This document shows, piece after piece, positions 28,778 through 36,499 of a stretch of 64,000 nucleotides of DNA. A program made the position numbers and the translations under genes. The first letter of the stretch is position 1. The number at the start of each line of letters is the position of its first letter. Location of the stretch: assembly GCF_025465945.1 (NCBI RefSeq), contig NZ_JANLNW010000028.1, positions 1 to 64,000 of the forward strand, read 5' to 3'. The notes beneath the pieces were generated by a model. The model was not told where the DNA came from. It saw only the letters and a list, made by a program, of their open reading frames with translations, and ran no database searches. Source of the stretch: Pseudomonas sp. 6D_7.1_Bac1. Its GTDB lineage: Bacteria > Pseudomonadota > Gammaproteobacteria > Pseudomonadales > Pseudomonadaceae.

Positions 28778-29164
28778 TTAACGGGCTGCAGGAGGCTTCT
28801 TCCTCGGCTTCAAATACTTGGTCAACCCCTGGAACCACATCACCAGCGCCGGGTTGCCCTTGATCTGAATCGACTTGTCCTGAATCCCGGTCATGAACGC
28901 CAACTGCTTGTTCTTCGCCTGCATCGTGGCAAAGCCATAAGCGGCATCTTTAAAGGCAATCGCAAACGCAGGCTCCGCATACACCCCGGACTGGCTGGTA
29001 ATGCGCTGACCTTTCACCACGAAGTGCCGCGCCACCTTGCCGTCCAGCGTCTGCAACTGGAACACCAACTCTTTATCACCCAACTGCTGCTGAAACGCCG
29101 GATTGGTCCGACTGGCCTTGCGCATTAGCAAGCCCATCATCCACAGAAGAAAACGAAATTTCAT
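28778..29164 (-). CDS. Small SCP2-like protein
   Basis: 128 aa. N-terminal hydrophobic stretch FRFLLWMMGLLM (residues 3-14), then a single domain with a fold-like pattern of the SCP2 sterol-carrier family (LVFQLQTLDGKVARHFVVKGQ, and PAFAIAFKDAAYGFATM). It ends with a lysine/proline-rich tail. Function unknown; in position it matches PA5347 next to the HU gene. A TTG two codons upstream was discounted in favour of ATG. This is the last backbone gene before the T6SS island. Confidence 0.7.
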   Translation of the reverse strand: MKFRFLLWMMGLLMRKASRTNPAFQQQLGDKELVFQLQTLDGKVARHFVVKGQRITSQSGVYAEPAFAIAFKDAAYGFATMQAKNKQLAFMTGIQDKSIQIKGNPALVMWFQGLTKYLKPRKKPPAAR

Positions 29165-29436
29165 GCCCAAGCCCCAAAAGAAAAATGAACGCTGGCGCAG
29201 TGTAGCGGCTTAAACCCAGAACGCCACCGTTGCACAGCGTTAGAAGAAGATGAAGCGCTTTTTAAGCACGATGACCACCAAGTCACACTTCTCAAAGCCC
29301 ACCACATCCCCCCGTAGCAGCTGCCGAAGGCGGCGTTCGGCCGCGCAGCGGTCGTAAAACCAGACACCTCGGTCTCGGCCCCATCCCAGCCCCATTGGCC
29401 TCGGACATTTCCTTCAAGTTGTAGCGGTGTTCAGTA
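29165..29436. other. Spacer between SCP2-like gene and structured leader
   Basis: About 270 bp without a recognisable gene. Open frames in it are short, lack ribosome sites and have no recognisable product. It marks the backbone-to-island boundary; a promoter for the DUF6124 transcript should lie in or near it, but no good boxes were identified. Confidence 0.4.
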
Positions 29437-29692
29437 ACTAGCCCGGCCTGCGGGTCAGGGCTAGTCTCACCCTGTCACCAAAAAACGGTGACTCGGACGT
29501 GCAAGTCCGGTCCAGGTGCACAATCGTAGATGGCTATTCATCGAGCGTTTTTCTATGCTCGCGAATCGTTATGGCGGCTGTGCGTCGGAGACCTTCGGGT
29601 CTGCCGGGTTCCTGGACCGGTCTTGCACACCAACGCACAGCTGCCACCTCTTTCGAAGCGCAAGCGAAACGGTGTCAGCTCCTTAGTTCCAG
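29437..29692 (+). promoter_or_regulatory. Long structured leader before the DUF6124 gene
   Basis: The sequence shows a series of potential helices: 29437-29444 with 29458-29465 (8 bp), 29474-29479 with 29487-29492 (6 bp), 29494-29498 with 29505-29509, 29507-29516 with 29611-29620 (10 bp perfect), 29573-29585 with 29633-29645 (13 bp, one G-U), and a UUCG tetraloop hairpin at 29589-29602. Two of the long helices cross each other, so they would form a pseudoknot or alternative folds. The block ends just before an AGGGAGA ribosome site at about 29692. A regulatory mRNA leader or embedded ncRNA is inferred; no known family can be named. Confidence 0.5.
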
Positions 29693-29704
29693 GGAGATAC
29701 ACCC

Positions 29705-30094
29705 ATGTTCAAAGCAACGCCTAATCCACCGGAAGACTCAGCAACATCCCCCTACGAATCCCTAGATTCAAAAAAACTCCACGAAGCCGCCGAACGCGCC
29801 CTCGACCACCACCTCGGCACACCCCCACCCAAAATCCACCTCGCCGACGCCCGCAAAGGCCAACTCTTCATCGTCGCCCCAGACGTCGACACCGACAGCC
29901 TCCTGGCCAACGCCTCCGAAGACATCGCCTCCATCAAAGCCATCGCCGGCGACCTCGCCTTCGAAATCGAAGGCTCCCGCCGCAACGTCGCCCTCGCCAT
30001 CTACCGCATGGCCGAAGGCGCACAACTGCTCATAGACCGCGCCATGGACAACCTCGACCCACCGAATCCGGTGGAGTATCGGGTCAAGGTGTAG
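29705..30094 (+). CDS. DUF6124/DUF3077-like small protein
   Basis: 129 aa, probably soluble and cytoplasmic. The block LFIVAPDVDTDSLLANASEDIASIKAIAGDLAFEIEG (residues 59-95) followed by a helical ALAIYRMAEGAQLLIDRAMD is typical of the small Pseudomonas DUF6124 family, to my recollection. Function unknown. Consensus AGGGAGAT ribosome site; preceded by a long structured leader, which is the notable thing about it. It is the only plus-strand gene in the island region. Confidence 0.75.
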   Translation: MFKATPNPPEDSATSPYESLDSKKLHEAAERALDHHLGTPPPKIHLADARKGQLFIVAPDVDTDSLLANASEDIASIKAIAGDLAFEIEGSRRNVALAIYRMAEGAQLLIDRAMDNLDPPNPVEYRVKV

Positions 30095-30237
30095 GGTTAG
30101 TCGCAAGTTGAGAAGACAGGGGATAGGTTTGTTTGAGAGCCAACTTCATCAGAGAAGACATTTAAATAAATCTCTCCCCCATTTCCTCTCCAAAGCAGTT
30201 GAAGGGCGCGTTGCGCACCCTTCATCACCGGGTCGTA

Positions 30238-31605
30238 CTAATAGCAGTTGCTGGCCGCTATCGGATCAGTCACTTCCGACTGAAGTCGTTTAACAGCATT
30301 GAGACCCGACTCGTAACCTTTGTTGGCAGCAAGCTGATAACAGGCCAAGGCTCGGGGAATATCCTTTTTACCGAGATCGCCACTTTCCCAATGAGAGCCC
30401 AACGAAACGAACGCATTCGTTGACCCCATGGAAGCGGCACGAATCAGCTCTTTTTCAACCTCAATTGGTCGCTGACATGGCCCTTCCCCAGCCGTTTCAT
30501 TGCCAAAACAATAGAAGCCTGCCAGGGACTCAGCCCCGCCCGGTGAATTAACGGCCGACGCTTTGAACAAAGCCTCGACTTTGCCGTATTCCAACTGCGG
30601 CGCCATACCCGACAGACTCAGCCCAGCAGCAGCCAAACTCGACTCAGGATCGCCTGAAGCGGCCGCGCACAGGTAATTTTCCAAGGCTGCTTCAAAAAGC
30701 TCGCGCGTCAGCCGGTATTGCTCAAGACCACCCAAGCCAACAAATCCCAGTGCGCGCTGTGAGCAGAAACTCTCCGCGCGACTCATCGACCGCGTACTTG
30801 CTACAGAAAGTTCTTTTTCGGGAATCGACCAATCCTCAACCCCAACAAGCGTCCAGCAGGCCTTCCTCGAAAAATTGAAGATCTTGATATTGCTGTTGCC
30901 GGCACGTTTATCCAAGACGTTAACGCGACGGTCATCTACCTTCTCGATTTCTATCCCTTCCACCTTCCCATCGGGTATCGCAACCATTAACGGAAACGCC
31001 AAATCACGTCCGACCTCGGCAGTGACGTAAGGCTCAATCCGCCCTATATCCGACGTTCCCTTTAACACCAACAGCTTCACCGCCTGCGCCGTTAGCCGCT
31101 TTTGCGATTCGGCATTAACGGAAAATTCGGGCAAAAACTGAGCGAAGTCTTGCGAAGGGCACGAGCCACGCCCAATTGCCGACCCACTCCCACTATCGGA
31201 CGCGATGTTGTCCAGAAACACCGACCGTTCACGGCTCATGTTGGCAATACAATTGTTGACTGCTGTCACATATGCCGACGAGCCTGCTTCCGTCTCCAAC
31301 GCATCAATCAGGCAATCGGTATCACGCAATTTGATCCAGGCCCGCTGAGCCTCTTGAACCTTTGCCTTGTGTTCCGCAGCTAGCACTGGATCAGTCTGAT
31401 ACCCGCCTTCAAGCCGCACCATCAGTTCTTGATAACTCGCGTTCAACTGCGCGTCAGCAGCAGCCTTCGCACTCACAGAACACCTTTCACCCTGAGAGTT
31501 CGTTGCGACATCAACACATGCGTCTTGAGCAAGTGCAGCGGGTACTAGTGGCGACAAACAATTAACCAGCGTGCAAAAAAATATATGCACCCAAAGCCTG
31601 CTCAT
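30238..31605 (-). CDS. Exported LprI-domain protein with Sel1-like C terminus
   Basis: 455 aa. Signal peptide 1-26 (hydrophobic run, AALAQDAC cleavage region). Residues about 30-130 are an LprI/DUF1311-type lysozyme-inhibitor-like domain: conserved Cys, SYQELMVRLEGGY, AQRAWIKLRDTDC. A middle region follows, and a C-terminal part (about 310-455) with Sel1-like repeat character (ALACYQLAANKGYESG). Likely periplasmic. It follows the VgrG-linked cell-wall hydrolase by three genes. By analogy with the mycobacterial lysozyme inhibitor LprI it could be an immunity or envelope-protection protein; this is inference. Confidence 0.7.
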   Translation of the reverse strand: MSRLWVHIFFCTLVNCLSPLVPAALAQDACVDVATNSQGERCSVSAKAAADAQLNASYQELMVRLEGGYQTDPVLAAEHKAKVQEAQRAWIKLRDTDCLIDALETEAGSSAYVTAVNNCIANMSRERSVFLDNIASDSGSGSAIGRGSCPSQDFAQFLPEFSVNAESQKRLTAQAVKLLVLKGTSDIGRIEPYVTAEVGRDLAFPLMVAIPDGKVEGIEIEKVDDRRVNVLDKRAGNSNIKIFNFSRKACWTLVGVEDWSIPEKELSVASTRSMSRAESFCSQRALGFVGLGGLEQYRLTRELFEAALENYLCAAASGDPESSLAAAGLSLSGMAPQLEYGKVEALFKASAVNSPGGAESLAGFYCFGNETAGEGPCQRPIEVEKELIRAASMGSTNAFVSLGSHWESGDLGKKDIPRALACYQLAANKGYESGLNAVKRLQSEVTDPIAASNCY

Positions 31606-31674
31606 AGAAAAATCCCTTACGCATCAATTCCCGAAGATAAAAAATTGAACACTAATTATTAAAGCGAGCCTGCA

Positions 31675-32811
31675 CTATTCATCCGGTGCTATAGCTATCT
31701 TCAGCATGGAGCCCTCAAGATATACAATGGCCTCCCGACCATTCACTTCAACTGGTGTAGGGTTTTGAATCACCGCATGGTCATTCGCGTCAACAATCTT
31801 AGCGAGTGTCTTATCGACTACATTGGCTCGCCAGATCGTCTCGTCACCGTTTTTAAAATAAAATACCGGGCGTGGTTTACTCCAAATAGGATTAAAGATA
31901 TTCCAACCTATTGCCGGCATATTAGTAGGTGCGACGATTTCGAATCCAGGCGTGTGCGAGTAGTAAATTTTCAGCTGACTGAACATATCGCTACCACTAA
32001 AGAGCAAGCCGCCTCTGGCGTTTTCATTAGTGTTTGACCACTGCTGGAATAGCAGGCTGCTTTCCGCTGGCTCTGCGCTCGAGCCCAGCTTGTAAACCAT
32101 TCCTTTTATCAGATTTTTCGTTATTTGTTGCCGATAGTAAAAGGCCCCATCAAAAATCCCGGCAAACCTTTTTCCGTCGTCATTGCTACCTAGGTCTATT
32201 GCACCATCGAAGCCGATGTTTTTCGCAATGGTGTGAACAATGGGTTGAGCCATTGGACTTTTATCTACGTATTCGTACAAGCTACCTCTATAACAAGCCA
32301 TTGTGACGTCATAGTACCCCTCAAAAGCTATAACATATAACATGCCTGACAACGTTTCTGCGGACAGAATGAAACGTTCAGCGACATTTTTTTCATTCGG
32401 AAGACCCGCTAGCTCCACGGTTTTCCATGAGCGATCGTATTGCGTATAAGCTTTATTTTCTGGCAGCAACTTTATGTCTTTTCCAGTGACTGAAACAACC
32501 TCCGGCAACGGTGTTAAAAAGCGAATTTGTTGATCGTAAGCATCTTCCAGACACTCCGTTGACTCGCAGGTATTGCGTATTGATGCAAGCCAGTCACTTT
32601 CGATAACTTGGAAAGTTCGCCGATTTTTCAACGGCTTAAACACTGCACTTAGCTGCTCATCCAACGTAGACAAGGAGGGAGTATCACAGATTTTCTTTTC
32701 CATTTCTGTGGATGCCTTACCGCAGTCGAATCCTGCGGACTGGGCATAGGAATCAAATAGAAATAGCGCGACAAATGCTATTCCAGCAGTAAAAAAATTT
32801 GATACTTTCAT
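31675..32811 (-). CDS. Exported LprI/DUF1311-domain protein
   Basis: 378 aa with a signal peptide (MKVSNFFTAGIAFVALFLF, cleavage near AQSAG, about residue 25). An LprI-like domain follows (about 27-100, FDCGKASTEMEKKICDTPSLSTLDEQLS and CESTECLEDAYDQQI, with four cysteines). The remaining 280 aa are a beta-rich region of unknown type. AT-rich. Candidate periplasmic immunity protein in the effector module downstream of vgrG. The start at 32811 gives the signal sequence; 19 upstream codons do not. Confidence 0.68.
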   Translation of the reverse strand: MKVSNFFTAGIAFVALFLFDSYAQSAGFDCGKASTEMEKKICDTPSLSTLDEQLSAVFKPLKNRRTFQVIESDWLASIRNTCESTECLEDAYDQQIRFLTPLPEVVSVTGKDIKLLPENKAYTQYDRSWKTVELAGLPNEKNVAERFILSAETLSGMLYVIAFEGYYDVTMACYRGSLYEYVDKSPMAQPIVHTIAKNIGFDGAIDLGSNDDGKRFAGIFDGAFYYRQQITKNLIKGMVYKLGSSAEPAESSLLFQQWSNTNENARGGLLFSGSDMFSQLKIYYSHTPGFEIVAPTNMPAIGWNIFNPIWSKPRPVFYFKNGDETIWRANVVDKTLAKIVDANDHAVIQNPTPVEVNGREAIVYLEGSMLKIAIAPDE

Positions 32812-32859
32812 AAACACAGCCTTCAGGTCAATTTCAGTACAGATTGTGCGAAAGGGAGG

Positions 32860-32884
32860 ACCCTGCAATTAAAAACTGCAGGGT
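32860..32884 (-). terminator. Inverted repeat between effector-module genes
   Basis: Perfect 8-bp stem (32860-32867 / 32877-32884) with an AT-rich 9-nt loop, in the 153-bp gap between two exported-protein genes. No strong T-run follows; it may partly terminate transcripts of the upstream gene. Confidence 0.4.
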
Positions 32885-32964
32885 GAGTAGGCTTTTAACC
32901 TTGACTCGAGACCGGCTAATGGGTGTCCTCTTTAGCCACTTAACATCACATGCAATATCTAATG

Positions 32965-33720
32965 TCAGCACCCGTCCACATTTTCGCAAAGGACCCAACC
33001 GCGTATTTCTTTTTTCTTCGCTGTTGTGTAAAGAATAGAGACCCATCCGGCTGAGACAGCCTCCTGCTTTACCTTGTCGCCCTTTACCAAATACATCTTT
33101 GTATCAGTTGCCATGGACTTCAACGAATATATTGACGTCTTTTTATTAACATTTAGATCAGGTAGGTTATCGCTCGCCCAGCCACGGTAATTTTTAGACG
33201 CCAGTTGAGAAACAACAGCATCGCGGGTCTTGAAAGGATAGGTGTAAATCGGCTTATCGTCATTGTCGTCTGGAGAGAGGACGTCAGCACCACTTCCGAA
33301 GTAATCCGTTAATTTTTTATCGAGGGTGAACCCTCCCTCGGCTTTGTGAAACACCATAACGCTGAAATAGTCGCTTCCGTAGCTTACCCCGGTAAAGGCA
33401 CGAATAGGTGCGCTATGAATAACAAATAGCTCATTCTCACCACTCACTACATTTTCTGTGAAAACGTCTCGTACCTCGCCAGGATCTGCAACATAAGGCA
33501 ACCGTGAAATGAATTTTGTGATACCGGTAGAGCAATCAAGAAAGCTGACGCCAAGCCCCATTTCCGGGTTTGGCTTACCCTCATCCTCAAGTACGGCGAT
33601 TGAGCTGAAAACAATCACCCCCCCCTCTACCGCTAACGGTGGATAAGGTGCGTCCTTAGGTGCCTCACATGCGAAAGCATAGGAAGCACCAAAAAAAATC
33701 ACCGAAACCAATAAACGCAT
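32965..33720 (-). CDS. Exported SH3-like protein, candidate immunity protein of the adjacent effector
   Basis: 251 aa with a signal peptide (MRLLVSVIFFGASYAFA, cleavage before CEAP). No family was recognised for residues 20-190; the C-terminal about 60 residues look like a bacterial SH3-type fold (KMYLVKGDKVKQEAVSAGWVSILY). Its start lies just beyond the effector's stop codon (effector ends at 33738), the usual place for a T6SS immunity gene. Periplasmic location fits protection from a cell-wall hydrolase. ATG at 33720 has a GGGGG ribosome site; upstream in-frame starts overlap the effector gene. Confidence 0.65.
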   Translation of the reverse strand: MRLLVSVIFFGASYAFACEAPKDAPYPPLAVEGGVIVFSSIAVLEDEGKPNPEMGLGVSFLDCSTGITKFISRLPYVADPGEVRDVFTENVVSGENELFVIHSAPIRAFTGVSYGSDYFSVMVFHKAEGGFTLDKKLTDYFGSGADVLSPDDNDDKPIYTYPFKTRDAVVSQLASKNYRGWASDNLPDLNVNKKTSIYSLKSMATDTKMYLVKGDKVKQEAVSAGWVSILYTTAKKKEIRGWVLCENVDGC

Positions 33721-33737
33721 AACCCCCTGAAAACAAA

Positions 33738-36446
33738 TCATCCCGCACACCCCCCAAAATCACTATTTATTAATGCGATAATCTCCTTGCTAAATGTCTT
33801 CCGATTAGCAAGCTGATCCAATCCTGTATTGATTTTCCTAGTAACGTTTTTAATTTTCAAGTCAATATCTAAAGAGGTGTCATCCGCAATAATCCCAATA
33901 TTGTTAACTTTCCAAAACCAGCAACCCGATGCAATAATCGCATTGACATCGGTTTCAGCTAACGATGGGGTTGCATCGATCTGTATACCAATGGCGTCGG
34001 CACATCTCCTGTAGGTCTCGTAAAATGTAAGATGCAGAAGTCCGCGCCCTCGGTAGTCGTTGTTCGGATAGTCGCTGCTTCCAAAACTGTGCTGCCCATA
34101 TGCTGGGTCGTTACCCAACAAATGATCATCAATATATTGTAACTTCTGTTGATTTGTAAGGTTAAGTCCTTTACGAATAAAGCCGTTGTTGATCGCCGTG
34201 GGCGCCAACGCAAACAAACTAGTCGGTGTAAACGTCGCGCGTGAGTAATTCAAGCTCTCTCTAAACTTAGTAAACCTTTGCGTCTCGACTTTACCCTGCC
34301 CCAATATTAGGGCCACCTGAGAACAGGTAGTAATTCCATACTTTCCAAAAAGTACATTCGCAGTATCGGCGAAGTCTTTGATAAATCCATCTGACACTGA
34401 CGGGGCTACAATCTTCCTCATAAACTGTGGTGTAAGGGCGATATTTTTCCCGCACTTCTTACACTTGCTAGACCCTGACCTAAGAAAACTTGAAACTAGT
34501 CCAACAGGATGAATATGCTGCACATTAATATCGCTAGTTATTCCTTGCTGTCCAACCAACTTATCCCACCAACCCAAACGCTCAATCCGCGCCTTCTCTT
34601 CAACCCATCCCTTATGCGGATCCGAGTCGTTATGCCCCATCAGTTCATCCAGGGCATCCCATTTTTCTGACTTGTATTGCCACTCGCTTTCGTAGCGTGT
34701 GACCATCTGAGAAATAGGTTGAGAGAACCAAGGCTTACCGAGAGCTTCTGTTATTTCTTCAGGTTTGAGTTTGCTATCACCATTCTTATCGAGGATTTTA
34801 TACAGCTGTTTCTTCGTAAGACTATCGTCAGCGTTTCCAACGTTCGGCAGGTAAGTAGCACGCTCCTCATCATTCAGACTTTCCTGCGCATGAAGAAACG
34901 CAGCCAAGTGGTCCACATTGCTGACAGTTTCTTCGATAAAAGTGAAGCCTTCCCACTCAAAGGGCGAATGGCGCGACAACGTGGTGTCCGGTTCCGCGAA
35001 CCAACCGTTGATCTCGTTGCCATCCGCGTCGCCCAGCAGTCCATCTAGACGCCACCAAAACGTGTAGGTGGTTGTTCCGCCCATGACGACAGGCACCTTG
35101 ATTTTCTTCTCGGCAGGTAACGCTTCCAGCACACTGACAGGAACCAAAAAATCATAGCCGACCTTTTTGTGGGCGTCGGTCACTTTGGGTGGGTTCGTAG
35201 CGTTCATGCCTTGCACGTGAGTGATCAACAGGCTGTCTTTGGGGATCTTGAGCAGTGTCTTCTCGGTAGCCGGCAAACTGGAGGCCTTGGACTTGCTCAG
35301 CTCAGTAAACGCCTTGACGTCTTCGCAACTGAACACTTCCAGATGCAGCAAATTCTTCGGTGCGGGGTCCGAGTGGTTCTGATATTTCCCTACATGACCA
35401 ATCAGGCTGCCAGCTTTTATAGGAAATGGTCGCTCCAACAGATGAACCGTATTCTTCTCAGCTGGTTCACTCTTCGTTTCAAGCAAACTCTTCCGGATAT
35501 AACCGAGTATTCCGTTGCTAGCGGTCAGAGCGGGAATAGAGCTACCGCTGACGATTTCTATCAGTTTCTGGTATTCAGTGCTTGCCCCGTCATTCCCGAT
35601 TTTTACTTGGGTCCCAATAGGCAATATGGCCGTTGTGGCGCTTGTCTGGTTAGCACCCGCATGAACGGCAAGGCCTTTTTGAGGTGGGGTCATCTCGTCT
35701 TTCGCTGCAACACCTATGACGTAGCTGTTAGGTGTTGGACCATCCGTCATTTCTCCTTTGTAGACCCACCCGGTTCCCGGGGGGAGACTGGCATCCGCAG
35801 GAGTGACATTCACCACCTTGAGCCAACCGTGATCCTCTTCACCCGTCTCTACGAGTGTGCCGCGAGGCAACACGGTTAAGACAGTGCCGTAACCAGGATT
35901 ATTCTTCGGCCCCTGTCGAACCCTCAGTCCTAGAATTTTGTCATTAGCTGATGCCTTGACCTGAGATATGCCACCACTCCAGAACGCGGGCCGATCTAAT
36001 GCGGGAGTTAAACGATAACCCTCCCAATCCAGCAAATGCATATACAGACTGAAAAAGGTCAGGCTTGGCCCTGCCGCAGCTGGCGCACCAGGGGCAGGTG
36101 CTGGCGCAGGAGGCATGGGAACCTCCAAACGGTGTTTAACCAACACAAAACCTGTTGAAAAGACTGAATGCGTCGAGCCGAAATCTGATTTTGGATAAAC
36201 CTCATCAATGCGGTAGGCAACCACCTCGCCATCCGCAATACAGCGCACCTCGGCCTTATCCCCCACCAGCCCTGTGGCCTCGTCGAAGTGAATACCACCA
36301 TGCCATAGGCCATTGGAGCCCAATGGGTAGTAACCATCCTTGGCCTGCGCCAATGCCTTGTAATACTGCTGTGGATCCGTCGCTTCTGCGCCCCCTACTT
36401 TGAAGGGATACGACCATTTCTCTACTTTGCTGGTTGTCTCAGTCAT
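33738..36446 (-). CDS. VgrG-linked T6SS cell-wall hydrolase effector (M23-like plus GH19 domain)
   Basis: 902 aa, no signal peptide, directly downstream of vgrG. Residues about 40-140 and 345-375 form an M23/LytM-like fold: WHGGIHFD (48-55), DGEVVAY (72-78), YMH (135-137) and HLEVF (368-372). SH3-like segments lie between (about 165-325). An EF-hand loop is at 553-564 (DKNGDSKLKPEE). The C-terminal about 220 residues are a GH19 chitinase/lysozyme-type domain with candidate catalytic Glu721 (GKVETQ) and Glu730 (FRESLNY) and a DYRGRGLLHLT motif at 797-807. Predicted to cut peptidoglycan in rival periplasm. Its 3' half is AT-rich. Confidence 0.85.
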   Translation of the reverse strand: MTETTSKVEKWSYPFKVGGAEATDPQQYYKALAQAKDGYYPLGSNGLWHGGIHFDEATGLVGDKAEVRCIADGEVVAYRIDEVYPKSDFGSTHSVFSTGFVLVKHRLEVPMPPAPAPAPGAPAAAGPSLTFFSLYMHLLDWEGYRLTPALDRPAFWSGGISQVKASANDKILGLRVRQGPKNNPGYGTVLTVLPRGTLVETGEEDHGWLKVVNVTPADASLPPGTGWVYKGEMTDGPTPNSYVIGVAAKDEMTPPQKGLAVHAGANQTSATTAILPIGTQVKIGNDGASTEYQKLIEIVSGSSIPALTASNGILGYIRKSLLETKSEPAEKNTVHLLERPFPIKAGSLIGHVGKYQNHSDPAPKNLLHLEVFSCEDVKAFTELSKSKASSLPATEKTLLKIPKDSLLITHVQGMNATNPPKVTDAHKKVGYDFLVPVSVLEALPAEKKIKVPVVMGGTTTYTFWWRLDGLLGDADGNEINGWFAEPDTTLSRHSPFEWEGFTFIEETVSNVDHLAAFLHAQESLNDEERATYLPNVGNADDSLTKKQLYKILDKNGDSKLKPEEITEALGKPWFSQPISQMVTRYESEWQYKSEKWDALDELMGHNDSDPHKGWVEEKARIERLGWWDKLVGQQGITSDINVQHIHPVGLVSSFLRSGSSKCKKCGKNIALTPQFMRKIVAPSVSDGFIKDFADTANVLFGKYGITTCSQVALILGQGKVETQRFTKFRESLNYSRATFTPTSLFALAPTAINNGFIRKGLNLTNQQKLQYIDDHLLGNDPAYGQHSFGSSDYPNNDYRGRGLLHLTFYETYRRCADAIGIQIDATPSLAETDVNAIIASGCWFWKVNNIGIIADDTSLDIDLKIKNVTRKINTGLDQLANRKTFSKEIIALINSDFGGCAG

Positions 36447-36499
36447 TACCAATTACCTGAATCCTGATCCCTGGTGGCTTGGAGTGCCGTCGGTGTCTG

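Noticed and set aside
29400..29700. Group II intron or integron attC site
   Set aside because: The region is structured, but no reverse transcriptase or integrase lies nearby and the usual domain V or attC core bases were not seen.
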